From: Mycobacterium persicum
Lineage (GTDB): Bacteria > Actinomycetota > Actinomycetes > Mycobacteriales > Mycobacteriaceae
Assembly: GCF_002086675.1 (NCBI RefSeq)
Contig: NZ_MVIF01000013.1
Location: 1-64,000 of the forward strand
Reading direction: 5' to 3'
DNA: 64,000 nt
The notes beneath the pieces were generated by a model. That model was not told the origin of the DNA. It saw nothing but the letters and a program-made list of their open reading frames with translations, and ran no database searches. A program made the position numbers and the translations under genes. Position 1 is the first letter of the stretch. Each line of letters opens with the position of its first letter. Positions 1-8,270 of this stretch are shown one piece after another.

Positions 1-142
1 GCGTTGGTGGCGTCGAGTGAGCCCACGGGTCGGGTTTTCCGCGGCTCGGCCGCCCTGGCCGCACACTCGACGCCGCAGCCGCACACTCGACGCCGCAGCC
101 GCACACTCGACGCCACCAACGCACACTCGACGCCGCAACCAC
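1..142. repeat. Short direct-repeat array with a flanking inverted repeat
   Basis: Near-identical 20-bp units built on GCACACTCGACGCCGCAGCC start at 61, 81, 101 and 121; the third and fourth diverge at their ends and a fifth decayed CCACTCGA unit follows near 142. Bases 1-19 are the exact reverse complement of 104-122, so the array could fold back on the first bases of the window. It lies just beyond the 3' end of the leftward operon. The CGAGTGTG core occurs again at 10115-10122. No coding potential is visible. Function unknown; a terminator or a dispersed mycobacterial intergenic repeat are both possible. Confidence 0.7.
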
Positions 143-167
143 CCACTCGAAACCACCAGCGCAACGC

Positions 168-797
168 TTAGCGCAGCTTCGACGCCGCTCGGGCAGACCG
201 CGGCCGGTCACCGCGGAAACCCCGTACCACATGCGCACGCACGAGATCGGCAACGGCTTCCAGGGCATCGGCGTCGTCCAGATCGCGGACCGGCGACGGC
301 GTGGTGAACAACGAGAACAGGATGCGGGCGAACCACTCGCCGGCCGCCTCGACGTCGAGGTCTTTGCGGACTTCGCCCGTCAGCTTGGCCGCAGCGAGGT
401 AGGGCGCGAAGAAGTCGACGCTTTCGCGCAGCAGTACCGCGGCGTCCTTGGTCAACAACAAGGTGATCGCGTCCGCGTCCACATACGTCGCCGACACGAT
501 CTCCCGCCGCGCCCGGGTCACGAATACCGCTGCACAGCAGAGCTTTTCCTCCAACGAGCTCACCCGGCTCATGGCGCGGGCCATCTGGCGGTAGAACTGC
601 TCGGACGCATGTTCGGCGCAGGCTTCGACGATCGCGGCCTTGTCCGGGAAGTACTCGTAGACAGTGCTGCGCGATACATTGGCCAACCTGGCGATATCGA
701 CGATGGTCGCCTTCTGCAGGCCGTGCTTGCGGAAACAGGCGTAGGCGGACTCGATGATGAGGTCGCGGGTGTCGGTCGTGGCCGGTTGGGTTGTCAC
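168..797 (-). CDS. TetR-family transcriptional regulator
   Basis: A 209-residue DNA-binding repressor-type protein. An N-terminal helix-turn-helix covers about residues 12-58, with the segment VDIARLANVSRSTVYEYFPD typical of TetR recognition helices. The C-terminal ligand domain is variable and its ligand cannot be read from sequence. It is the last gene of a leftward five-gene operon: its GTG start overlaps the stop of the thiolase-like gene by 4 bp, implying translational coupling. By analogy with clustered TetR genes it probably controls the operon and the divergent aldehyde dehydrogenase gene, with an acyl-CoA or lipid breakdown product as plausible inducer; that is inference. Confidence 0.9.
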   Translation of the reverse strand: MTTQPATTDTRDLIIESAYACFRKHGLQKATIVDIARLANVSRSTVYEYFPDKAAIVEACAEHASEQFYRQMARAMSRVSSLEEKLCCAAVFVTRARREIVSATYVDADAITLLLTKDAAVLLRESVDFFAPYLAAAKLTGEVRKDLDVEAAGEWFARILFSLFTTPSPVRDLDDADALEAVADLVRAHVVRGFRGDRPRSARAASKLR

Positions 798-1972
798 CCG
801 CTCACCCTGCCCGGCGCGAGAATCAGGCCGCTGGTCGGCACCCCGGTTCCCGACGTGACCAGGACATGTTCGACGCCGTCGACCTGATTGCAGGAGGTGC
901 CGCGCACCTGACGAACCGCCTCGGTGATGCCGTTCATGCCGTGGATGTAGGCCTCTCCCAGCAGACCGCCGTTGGTGTTGATCGGCAGCGCCCCGCCCAG
1001 CGACAGGTTCTCCACGGTGGCGAAGTCCTTGGCCTCACCGCGCCCGCAGAAGCCGAGCTCCTCGAGCTGAACGAACACAAAAGGCGTGAAATGGTCGTAA
1101 AGGAAAGCGGTTTGGATGTCGGCGGGCTTGAGACCCGAATCCCGCCACAGCCGCCGGGCCACCACGCCCATCTCCGGCAGGCCGGTGATGTCGTCGCGGT
1201 AGTAGCTGGTCATCATTTCGCCCTCGGCGGCGGCGCCCTGGGCGGCCGCGGTGATCACCGCCGGCGCTTGCCGAAGGTCCCGCGCTCGCTGCGTGCTGGT
1301 CACCACCAGCGCCACGCCGCCGTCGCTTTCCTGGCAGCAGTCCAGCAGTCGCAGCACGGGTTCGACGATCCAGCGCGAATTCTGGTGGTCTGCCAACGTG
1401 ATCGGACGCTGATAGAACCACGCGTCGGGGTTGCGCGCCGCATGGGCACGGTCGACGACGGCGATCGCGCCGAAGTGTTCGTTGGTGACGCCGTAGGCCG
1501 ACATGTAGCGCTGGGCGTGCAGCGCGACCCATGCTGCCGGGGTGAGCAATCCGAACGGTGCGTAATGCGCCATGAACAGCGGAGTTTCGCTGCTGGTGCG
1601 CCCGCTGCCGCCGAACCGCAGGCCGGAACGCTCGTTGAACGCGCGGTAGCACACCACTACGTCGGCCACACCCGTGGCTATCGCCATTGCCGCGTGCGCC
1701 ACCGTCCCGGCTGCCGCGCCGCCGCCGTGCGGCACCCGGCTGAAGAAGTTGAGGTCGCCGATTCCGACGTTGCGCGCGACGGCGATCTCGTCGCTGGCGT
1801 CCATGGTGAAGGTGACCATGCCGTCGACATCGCCGGGCGCCACACCGGCGTCGTCGAGTGCGGCGCTGACCGCCTCGCACGCCAATTGCAGCTCGCTGCG
1901 CCCGGACTCCTTGGAGAACTCGGTCTGGCCGATACCGGCGATGGCCGCGGCACCGGCCAGCGAGCCGGTCAT
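794..1972 (-). CDS. Thiolase-like lipid-transfer protein, Ltp2-type aldolase candidate
   Basis: A 392-residue thiolase-fold protein (SCP-x/lipid-transfer subgroup). The usual C-terminal thiolase GHP motif is replaced by GGLLGEAYIHGMN near residue 340, and no obvious nucleophilic cysteine motif is present in the first half. This is the pattern of Ltp2-type proteins, which act as retro-aldolases on beta-hydroxy acyl-CoAs rather than as thiolases. Known Ltp2 requires a DUF35 partner, and one is encoded two genes upstream. The ATG start overlaps the preceding MaoC-like stop by 4 bp and the stop overlaps the TetR start by 4 bp. The substrate is unknown; a steroid or branched acyl-CoA is a reasonable guess. 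Confidence 0.85.
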   Translation of the reverse strand: MTGSLAGAAAIAGIGQTEFSKESGRSELQLACEAVSAALDDAGVAPGDVDGMVTFTMDASDEIAVARNVGIGDLNFFSRVPHGGGAAAGTVAHAAMAIATGVADVVVCYRAFNERSGLRFGGSGRTSSETPLFMAHYAPFGLLTPAAWVALHAQRYMSAYGVTNEHFGAIAVVDRAHAARNPDAWFYQRPITLADHQNSRWIVEPVLRLLDCCQESDGGVALVVTSTQRARDLRQAPAVITAAAQGAAAEGEMMTSYYRDDITGLPEMGVVARRLWRDSGLKPADIQTAFLYDHFTPFVFVQLEELGFCGRGEAKDFATVENLSLGGALPINTNGGLLGEAYIHGMNGITEAVRQVRGTSCNQVDGVEHVLVTSGTGVPTSGLILAPGRVSG

Positions 1973-2412
1973 GCACCTGCCTTGTCGAGCAGGCTGAGGA
2001 TGGCGGTGCCGGACACGTGCTTGCCCAGGCTATTGGCGGCCTGGAAGGTCACTTCGACGAAGTTCTCGCCACCTGAGCCGGCCGACTTGCCCGTCACGCT
2101 GCCGGTGAAGCGCAGCGGGTCGTCCGGAAAGCACGGTACGCCAAGGCGAATCGAGAGCTTCGTGACCATCGCCTCGGGCCCGGCCCAGTCGGTGAGGAAA
2201 CGGACGCACAACCCGTTGGTGGTCAGGATGTTCATGAACAGGTTGGGCGAACCCTGCTTGTTGGCGTAGTCACGGTCGTGGTGCACCGGCATGAAGTCCC
2301 GCGACGCGATCGCGCCGGCGACGATAACCGTTGCGGTGACCGGGATCTCGAGCGGAGTCAGCTCGTCGCCCAGGGCCACGTCGGCCCATCTCAGAGTAGT
2401 GATAGCGGTCAC
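1969..2412 (-). CDS. MaoC-like enoyl-CoA hydratase, catalytic subunit (ChsH1-like)
   Basis: A 147-residue single hot-dog-domain protein. The segment ASRDFMPVHHDRDYA near residues 40-54 contains the hydratase-2 motif with catalytic Asp and His, so this subunit should be active. It probably hydrates an alpha,beta-unsaturated acyl-CoA to the beta-hydroxy acyl-CoA that the neighbouring thiolase-like aldolase then cleaves. The GTG start was chosen because it overlaps the stop of the DUF35 gene by 4 bp, the same arrangement as the other junctions in this operon; the reading frame stays open further upstream but only inside the DUF35 gene. It likely pairs with the upstream MaoC-like subunit, which lacks the catalytic histidine. 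Confidence 0.85.
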   Translation of the reverse strand: MTAITTLRWADVALGDELTPLEIPVTATVIVAGAIASRDFMPVHHDRDYANKQGSPNLFMNILTTNGLCVRFLTDWAGPEAMVTKLSIRLGVPCFPDDPLRFTGSVTGKSAGSGGENFVEVTFQAANSLGKHVSGTAILSLLDKAGA

Positions 2413-2828
2413 CGAGGTCCTCCCGTGGCTCGCGGGCCGGGCCGGAATTGGTGCAGCACCAGGTCGTTCTCGAAGCTCTGGTAGTACACCTCGACCGGCA
2501 TCCCGATCGCGACATCGGCCGGATCGATCTGACACAGATTGGACACCAGCCGAACGCCTTCGGCCAGATCCACCAGCACGACGATGTAGGGGTAATCGAA
2601 GAACGGAAACCGCGGCTGGTGCGGCATCACGTAGCTGTAGACGGTGCCGCGGCCCGACGACTCGACAGCCGTCCAGTCCAGGGAGCGGCATCCGGGACAC
2701 ATGGGGCGCGGCGGGTGACGCAGCGCTGTGCATCCGTTGCAGCGCTGGATCAGTAGTTTGTGCTCACGCAGGCCGCGCCAAAAGAATTCGGTGTCCGGGC
2801 TGATTGCCGGTGCCGGCCGGGTCGCCAT
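2409..2828 (-). CDS. DUF35 / OB-fold zinc-ribbon protein, acyl-CoA-associated
   Basis: A 139-residue protein with an N-terminal rubredoxin-like zinc ribbon, four cysteines as CNGC...CPGC at about residues 30-46, followed by an OB-fold DUF35 domain. Such proteins bind thiolase-like partners. In the cholesterol-degrading ChsH2 protein this module is fused to the C-terminus of a MaoC domain and holds the Ltp2 aldolase in the complex. Here it is a free-standing gene that overlaps the upstream MaoC-like gene by an ATGA junction. The start is fixed by that ATG. Together the four enzymes look like a split version of the ChsH1-ChsH2-Ltp2 complex. Confidence 0.85.
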   Translation of the reverse strand: MATRPAPAISPDTEFFWRGLREHKLLIQRCNGCTALRHPPRPMCPGCRSLDWTAVESSGRGTVYSYVMPHQPRFPFFDYPYIVVLVDLAEGVRLVSNLCQIDPADVAIGMPVEVYYQSFENDLVLHQFRPGPRATGGPR

Positions 2829-3370
2829 CAGCGCTTCGGCCGAAATCGCAGGACCCGGAATCGTTGGCGGCCCAATACCTCTGAATGCTGGTCGGCATAG
2901 GTCGTCACCCAGGTGAGGAAGAAGCCGGTGCCCAGCGCGGTCTCCTTTTCGTCGGAGACGTCCTCGTACACCGTCATCGCACTGATCACGTCGCCCAGGC
3001 GCGGATAGCGTTCGATCTCGAATTCCGAATTCACCGCCACCGTGCTGGTGTAGCCGGCCTCGTCGAGGAATGCCGTTGGATTGGAAGTGATTTCGGTCGG
3101 GGCTCCGCCCCGCTCCCGGATCCCTTCGAGCTTCGGCGCCGGCATTGTCCACGTCTGCAGCATGACCGGCGGTGACACGATGCCGCCGAACCTCGACGTG
3201 GCCGCGAACTCCGGATCCAGATACACCGGGTTCATGTCGTCGAGCGCATGCGCCCAGTGCCGAATCATCGGTTGATTGACCGGATCCGGCGCCACCAACG
3301 GCTTTCCGGTACCACCGGTGTGCTGCCCGACGAGAGCCCGCAACTTGGCTCGGAACTCGGCTGACGCCAC
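2828..3370 (-). CDS. MaoC-like dehydratase, non-catalytic subunit (ChsH2 N-terminal-like)
   Basis: About 180 residues, first gene of the leftward operon. The hot-dog domain contains HALDDMNPVYLDPEF, where the hydratase histidine is replaced by tyrosine, as expected of the substrate-binding partner in heterodimeric MaoC hydratases. I chose the GTG at 3370 because a good ribosome-binding site (GGGAGG) lies six bases upstream; the frame stays open for 21 more codons to 3433, but those codons look non-coding. Its stop overlaps the DUF35 start by 1 base (ATGA). Role inferred: shaping the CoA-ester site for the catalytic MaoC-like subunit. Confidence 0.8.
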   Translation of the reverse strand: MASAEFRAKLRALVGQHTGGTGKPLVAPDPVNQPMIRHWAHALDDMNPVYLDPEFAATSRFGGIVSPPVMLQTWTMPAPKLEGIRERGGAPTEITSNPTAFLDEAGYTSTVAVNSEFEIERYPRLGDVISAMTVYEDVSDEKETALGTGFFLTWVTTYADQHSEVLGRQRFRVLRFRPKR

Positions 3371-3436
3371 GGCGCCCTCCCGTCGCAGATCGATCAGAGC
3401 GAATCCGACACATCCACACAAGATGTTCGCCAATTG

Positions 3437-3466
3437 TGTTTACTCGTGTACGACATTGCTTGTCAA
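3437..3466 (-). promoter_or_regulatory. Candidate promoter of the leftward hydratase/aldolase operon
   Basis: On the minus strand a perfect TTGACA (3466-3461) is followed after 18 bases by TAAACA (3442-3437), about 67 bases upstream of the MaoC-like GTG start. It lies in the 200-bp divergent region shared with the aldehyde dehydrogenase gene, where the TetR product of this operon could act. I found no clear operator palindrome. Confidence 0.5.
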
Positions 3467-3570
3467 TATGCTTGAAATTGCCGGTAATTCGGGCTGGCAC
3501 TCGTTGACTCCGAACTGCGACCGGTGTACACCAGGTGTTGATATGACCGATATGCGGTTTGGGGATGCGG

Positions 3571-5028
3571 ATGGCTGAATCACCTCTTGTCGACACCTAC
3601 CAGCTCTATATTGGCGGACGCTGGGTGGAACCGCACAACGGCCGCTACGACGACATCTCGCCGTCGACTGGCGCGCCGATCGCCACCGCGCCCGACGCCA
3701 GCGTCGGCCAGGTCGCCGAGGCGATCGAGGCCGCCCGTCGCGCGTTCGACGAAGGCCCCTGGCCGGCGATGAGCCACCAGCAACGCGCCGCCTGCCTGAC
3801 TCAGCTCGGCGAGGCGCTGAAACAGCACGCCGACGAGTTCTTCGCGCTCTCCCAGGCCGAATGGGGTTGCACGGCCAACGAGCGCATGATGCAGATCGAC
3901 AGCGCGTCGTTCATCGCGCAGCGCGCCGGCCAACTCGCTACCACGCTGCGCGAGGAGCCGATCGGATCGGTGGGCGCCGGTGCCACCGTGCTGTGTCACG
4001 AGCCGCTGGGTGTCGTCTCGATCCTGACGCCGTGGAACTTCCCGCACAGTCTCAACGTCATGAAGCTCAGCCGGGCCCTGGCGGCCGGCAACACCGTCGT
4101 GCTCAAACCGTCGCCGCTGACCCCGCTGGCCGGGTTGGCGCTGGCCAAGATGATCGACGAGCACACCGACATCCCGCCCGGGGTGGTCAACGTCGTCACG
4201 CCCGGCAGCATCGAGGCCAGCAAGCTGCTGGCCGTCGACCCGCGAATCGACATGGTCAGCTTCACCGGCAGTTCGGCGGTCGGGCGCGAGGTGATGGCCG
4301 CCGCGGCCGGCACCATGAAGCGGGTCCTGCTGGAGTGCGGTGGCAAGTCGGCAAGCATCGTGCTCGACGACGCCGCGCTGACCGACGAGCTGCTGCAGCG
4401 GATGCTGTTCGAGTCCTGCCTGTTGCATGCCGGCCAGGCGTGCATCCTGCAGAGCCGGCTGCTGCTGCCCGACGCGATGCACGACGACGTCGTCGACCGG
4501 CTGGTGGCGCTGGCGCGCCAGGTGAATGTCGGCGATCCCACCGATCCGGAGGTCCAGATGGGTCCGCTGATCAGCGAGCAACAACGCCAGCGAGTCGAGG
4601 GTCTGGTCTCCCTGGCGCTCGCCGACGGCGCCACCCTGGCCACCGGCGGCCGGCGCCCGCCGGCGCTAGCAGCGGGCTTCTATTACGAGCCGACGATCCT
4701 GACCGGCTCGACCCCGGACGCCACCATTGCGCAGGAGGAAGTCTTCGGGCCGGTGTTGACCGTCATGCGTTACCGCGACGACGATGAGGCGGTCGCGATC
4801 GCCAACAACTCCCAGTACGGCCTGTCCGGCGCGGTGTGGGGCACCGACGCCGAACGTGCCATCGGTGTCGCTCGCCGCATCCGCACCGGCCAGATCGCGG
4901 TGAACGGTTTCGGTCCCGGCGACGCGCCGTTCGGCGGTTTCAAGCAGAGCGGCCTGGGTCGCGAGGGCGGGGGAGTCGCCGGCCTGCACCAGTACATGGA
5001 GCCCAAGGCGATCGGGATGCCCGTCTGA
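3571..5028 (+). CDS. NAD(P)-dependent aldehyde dehydrogenase
   Basis: A 485-residue class 1/2-type aldehyde dehydrogenase that oxidises an aldehyde to the carboxylic acid in the cytoplasm. Visible family features are the nucleotide-binding stretch with LTPWNFPH and VLKPSP, the FTGSSAVG loop, general-base Glu at about residue 255 (LLECGGKS) and catalytic Cys at about residue 291 (GQACIL). The ATG at 3571 has GGGG six bases upstream; 3565 (ATG) and 3559 (TTG) are possible in-frame alternatives. It is transcribed divergently from the MaoC/DUF35/thiolase operon, so it may oxidise an aldehyde released by the retro-aldolase. That link is inferred from position only. Confidence 0.9.
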   Translation: MAESPLVDTYQLYIGGRWVEPHNGRYDDISPSTGAPIATAPDASVGQVAEAIEAARRAFDEGPWPAMSHQQRAACLTQLGEALKQHADEFFALSQAEWGCTANERMMQIDSASFIAQRAGQLATTLREEPIGSVGAGATVLCHEPLGVVSILTPWNFPHSLNVMKLSRALAAGNTVVLKPSPLTPLAGLALAKMIDEHTDIPPGVVNVVTPGSIEASKLLAVDPRIDMVSFTGSSAVGREVMAAAAGTMKRVLLECGGKSASIVLDDAALTDELLQRMLFESCLLHAGQACILQSRLLLPDAMHDDVVDRLVALARQVNVGDPTDPEVQMGPLISEQQRQRVEGLVSLALADGATLATGGRRPPALAAGFYYEPTILTGSTPDATIAQEEVFGPVLTVMRYRDDDEAVAIANNSQYGLSGAVWGTDAERAIGVARRIRTGQIAVNGFGPGDAPFGGFKQSGLGREGGGVAGLHQYMEPKAIGMPV

Positions 5029-5102
5029 GGGTGCGCAGCAAAACGCCCGCGCCGGACCCATTCCGGATTGTCACGAGCAAAGTCGCATGCGAAGCTCTCG
5101 GG

Positions 5103-6011
5103 ATGGTCGTCGCAATTGCCCGTCCCAAGATCGAAGGAAACATCGCGGTCGGCGAAGATCGCCAGATCGGTTTCGCCGAGTTCGGCGCCCCGCAGGGACG
5201 TGCGGTTTTCTGGCTGCACGGCACCCCCGGTGCCCGCCGGCAGATCCCGACCGAGGCCCGGGTCTATGCCGAACACCACAACGTCCGGCTGATCGGCGTC
5301 GACCGACCCGGCATCGGCTCGTCGACCCCGCATCAGTACGAGACCATCTCCGCGTTCGCCGACGACATGCGGACCATCGCTGACACCCTCGGAATCGAGA
5401 AGATGGCCGTCGTCGGCCTGTCCGGCGGGGGTCCCTACACGCTGGCCTGCGCCGCCGGGCTGCCCGACAAGGTGGTGGCCGCCGGGGTGCTCGGTGGTGT
5501 GGCGCCGACGCACGGTCCCGACGCGATCACCGGCGGCGTGATGAACTTCGGCGTGCGGGTGGCGCCGTTGCTCAAGCTGGGCGGTAGCCCGCTGCGGCTT
5601 TCCGCCAGCCTGCTGATCCGGGCGGCCCGGCCGGTCGCGTCCCCGGCACTGGACGTGTACGCGCTGCTCTCGCCCCAGGCCGACCGGCATCTGCTGGCCC
5701 GTCCCGAGTTCAAGGCGATGTTTCTCGACGACCTGCTCAACGGCAGCCGCAAGCAACTGGCCGCGCCGTTCGCCGACGTCATCGTGTTCGCCCGGGACTG
5801 GGGATTCCGGCTCGAGGAGGTGACGGTCCCGGTCCGCTGGTGGCACGGCGACCACGACCACATCATCCCGTTCTCCCATGGGGAGCACGTCGTTTCGCGC
5901 CTGCCGAACGCCGAGCTGTTCCACCTTCCAGGGGAAAGCCACCTCGCCGGGCTCGGCCGCGGCGAGGAGATCTTGGCGACCATGATGAAGGTCTGGGACG
6001 AGGAGGGCTGA
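5103..6011 (+). CDS. Alpha/beta hydrolase (Rv1191-like)
   Basis: A 302-residue alpha/beta-hydrolase fold protein. Oxyanion-side motif LHGTPG lies near residue 40, the nucleophile Ser is about residue 107 in GLSGGG, and likely acid and base lie in HGDHDH and GESHLAG near the C-terminus. It is followed after 3 bases by another hydrolase and then fadD36, the same order as Rv1191-Rv1192-fadD36 in H37Rv as I remember it. Substrate unknown; an ester feeding the downstream acyl-CoA ligase is plausible. The ATG at 5103 was chosen because upstream codons overlap the aldehyde dehydrogenase gene out of frame. Confidence 0.85.
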   Translation: MVVAIARPKIEGNIAVGEDRQIGFAEFGAPQGRAVFWLHGTPGARRQIPTEARVYAEHHNVRLIGVDRPGIGSSTPHQYETISAFADDMRTIADTLGIEKMAVVGLSGGGPYTLACAAGLPDKVVAAGVLGGVAPTHGPDAITGGVMNFGVRVAPLLKLGGSPLRLSASLLIRAARPVASPALDVYALLSPQADRHLLARPEFKAMFLDDLLNGSRKQLAAPFADVIVFARDWGFRLEEVTVPVRWWHGDHDHIIPFSHGEHVVSRLPNAELFHLPGESHLAGLGRGEEILATMMKVWDEEG

Positions 6012-6014
6012 CCC

Positions 6015-6815
6015 ATGGCCACGACCAAACCCGTCAGCGCCCCGCCACTGGCGCTCTACCTCACCGATATCCCGCGTGCGGTGGCCGAGTACGGGCAATT
6101 GGTCAGTGTGCTCCCGCTGCGCCGGATGCTGCCGGCCGGCGACGGGCACCCGGTGCTGGTGCTGCCCGGCCTGTTGGCCGGGGACGGTTCCACCTGGACG
6201 CTGCGGCGGCTGCTGCGCCGCCTCGGGTATCGGGCCCACGGCTGGGGCCTCGGCCGCAACATCGGTCCCACGCCCGAAGCGGTACGCGGCATGGAACTGC
6301 GCCTCGAGGAGCTGCACGCCCGTTACGACGTTCCGCTCAGCCTGATCGGCTGGAGTCTGGGCGGCATCTTCGCGCGTGCGCTGGCCCGGCGTCATCCGGC
6401 GGCGGTGCGTCAAGTGATCACCCTCGGCAGCCCGTTTCGCATGGAGGATGAGGGCCAGACGCGCGCGACCCCTAGCTTCAAGCGCTACGCCCACCTGCAC
6501 TCCGAACAGCACGCGCTGCCGTTGAAATCCGAAGCCGAACCCATGCCGGTCCCCACGACAGCGATCTACTCGCGCTTCGACGGCATGGTCGCCTGGCAGA
6601 CCTGCATCAATCCGCCCGGGCCGCGCAGCGAGAACATCGCGGTACTGGCCAGCCACATCGGTTACGGCCACCATCCGGCGACGGTGTGGGCCATCGCCGA
6701 CCGGCTGGCGCAACCGCGGGGCAGCTGGACCCCGTTCCGCGCGCCGGTGGTGCTGCGGCCGCTGTTTCCCGGATCGTCGAAGACCGCCGCCGCGGCCGTC
6801 GACGACGCTGGGTAG
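6015..6815 (+). CDS. Alpha/beta hydrolase / lipase-like protein (Rv1192-like)
   Basis: A 266-residue alpha/beta hydrolase with an LPGLLAGDGST oxyanion region near residue 50 and the nucleophile elbow GWSLGG with Ser at about residue 114. A candidate acid lies in YSRFDGMV and a histidine in SHIGYGHHP. Triacylglycerol-lipase-like proteins of this type are common in mycobacteria. A GAGGAGG ribosome-binding site sits in the tail of the previous gene, and the start is 3 bases after its stop. No signal peptide is evident. Co-transcription with fadD36 suggests release of an acyl chain that is then activated to CoA. Confidence 0.8.
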   Translation: MATTKPVSAPPLALYLTDIPRAVAEYGQLVSVLPLRRMLPAGDGHPVLVLPGLLAGDGSTWTLRRLLRRLGYRAHGWGLGRNIGPTPEAVRGMELRLEELHARYDVPLSLIGWSLGGIFARALARRHPAAVRQVITLGSPFRMEDEGQTRATPSFKRYAHLHSEQHALPLKSEAEPMPVPTTAIYSRFDGMVAWQTCINPPGPRSENIAVLASHIGYGHHPATVWAIADRLAQPRGSWTPFRAPVVLRPLFPGSSKTAAAAVDDAG

Positions 6816-6824
6816 CCTGCTCAG

Positions 6825-8228
6825 GTGCTGCTGGCCTCACTGAACCCCGATGACCTGACCGCCACCGACATCGCCGACGCGGTCAGCATCGACGGCGTCA
6901 CGCTCAGTCGCAGTGACCTGCTTGGCGCCGCAACGTCAGTGGCCGAGCGGGTCGCGGGCGCGGACCGGGTCGCGGTGCTAGCCACGCCGACCGCCGCCAC
7001 GGTGCTGGCCGTCACCGGCTGTCTGCTCGCCGGTGTGCAAGTCGTTCCGGTACCGGCCGACGTCGGCGTGGCCGAACGTCGGCATATGCTGGCCGACTCC
7101 GGTGCGCAGGCCTGGCTGGGATCGGTACCCGACGAAACCGAAGGGCTACCGCACATTCCGGTTCGGTTACGCGCCCGGTCCTGGCACCGCTATCCCGAAC
7201 CGTCACCCGACGACGTCGCGATGGTGATCTACACCTCGGGCACCACCGGCCTGCCCAAGGGCGTGCAGTTGAGCCGGCGCGCGATCGCCGCCGACCTCGA
7301 CGCGCTGGCCGACGCCTGGCAGTGGACCGCCGATGACGTCCTGGTGCACGGGTTGCCGATGTATCACGTCCACGGCCTGGTCCTCGGTCTGCTCGGCTCG
7401 CTGCGCGTCGGAAATCGGTTCGTGCACACCGGAAAACCGACGCCGGCGGGGTACGCCGCGGCAGGCGGCACACTGTATTTCGGGGTGCCGACGGTGTGGT
7501 CGCGGGTGGCGGCCGACCAGGCCGCCGCCGAGGCGCTGAAGCCGGCGCGGCTGTTGGTGTCCGGCAGCGCGGCGCTGCCGGTGCCGGTTTTCGACAAGCT
7601 GGTCGCGGTCAGCGGGCACCGGCCCATCGAACGCTACGGCGCCTCGGAATCATTGATCACCGTGTCGACCCGGGCCGACGGCGAACGTCGTCCGGGTTGG
7701 GTGGGCCTGCCGCTGGCAGGCGTGCGGACCCGGTTGGTCGACGACAACGGTGACCCGGTACCACATGACGGCGAAACCGTTGGCAGGCTTCAGATTCAGG
7801 GCCCGACGATGTTCGAGGGCTACCTGAATCGGCCGGATGCCACTGCGGAAGCCTTCGACCCCGACGGGTGGTATCGCACCGGTGACGTCGCGGTCGTCGA
7901 TGCCGGTGGCATGCACCGCATCGTGGGACGCGAGTCGGTCGACTTGATCAAGTCGGGCGGATTCCGCATCGGCGCAGGCGAAATCGAGACGGTGCTGCTG
8001 GGGCATCCGGATGTGGCGGAGGTCGCGGTCGTCGGGTTCCCCGACGCGGACCTGGGCCAGCGCATCGTTGCCTACATCGTCGGCTCGGCCAACCCGGATG
8101 ACTTGATTCAGTTTGTCGCTCAGCAGCTTTCGGTCCACAAGCGCCCACGTGAGGTGCGAATCGTGGAGTCGCTGCCGCGCAATGCGCTCGGCAAGGTGCT
8201 CAAGAAGCAATTGCTGTCGGAAGGCTGA
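6825..8228 (+). CDS. fadD36: Acyl-CoA synthetase FadD36
   Basis: A 467-residue ANL-superfamily ligase that activates a carboxylic acid to its CoA thioester through an acyl-adenylate. The AMP-binding P-loop YTSGTTGLPKG begins near residue 136, YGASES is the A5-type motif, GWYRTGD is A7, and the catalytic lysine lies in NALGKVLKK at the C-terminus. Length and wording are close to FadD36 (Rv1193) as I recall it. The short N-terminal domain suggests a small or medium acid substrate. The GTG start is 9 bases after the previous gene. A run of three 11-bp repeats follows the stop codon. Confidence 0.9.
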   Translation: MLLASLNPDDLTATDIADAVSIDGVTLSRSDLLGAATSVAERVAGADRVAVLATPTAATVLAVTGCLLAGVQVVPVPADVGVAERRHMLADSGAQAWLGSVPDETEGLPHIPVRLRARSWHRYPEPSPDDVAMVIYTSGTTGLPKGVQLSRRAIAADLDALADAWQWTADDVLVHGLPMYHVHGLVLGLLGSLRVGNRFVHTGKPTPAGYAAAGGTLYFGVPTVWSRVAADQAAAEALKPARLLVSGSAALPVPVFDKLVAVSGHRPIERYGASESLITVSTRADGERRPGWVGLPLAGVRTRLVDDNGDPVPHDGETVGRLQIQGPTMFEGYLNRPDATAEAFDPDGWYRTGDVAVVDAGGMHRIVGRESVDLIKSGGFRIGAGEIETVLLGHPDVAEVAVVGFPDADLGQRIVAYIVGSANPDDLIQFVAQQLSVHKRPREVRIVESLPRNALGKVLKKQLLSEG

Positions 8229-8237
8229 ATCGGCTTC

Positions 8238-8270
8238 GAATTGGCCGCGAATTGGCCGCGAATTGGCTAA
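8238..8270. repeat. Three tandem 11-bp repeats GAATTGGCCGC
   Basis: Units at 8238-8248, 8249-8259 and 8260-8270, the last one degenerate, in the convergent gap between fadD36 and the PucR/CdaR-type gene, reaching that gene's stop codon at 8267. Likely a slippage-prone spacer; no hairpin larger than a few bases is seen. Confidence 0.8.

Noticed and set aside
4770..6713. 647-codon open frame on the minus strand across two hydrolase genes
   Set aside because: Overlaps three well-supported genes on the other strand and reads as Arg/Gly/Gln-rich shadow sequence.
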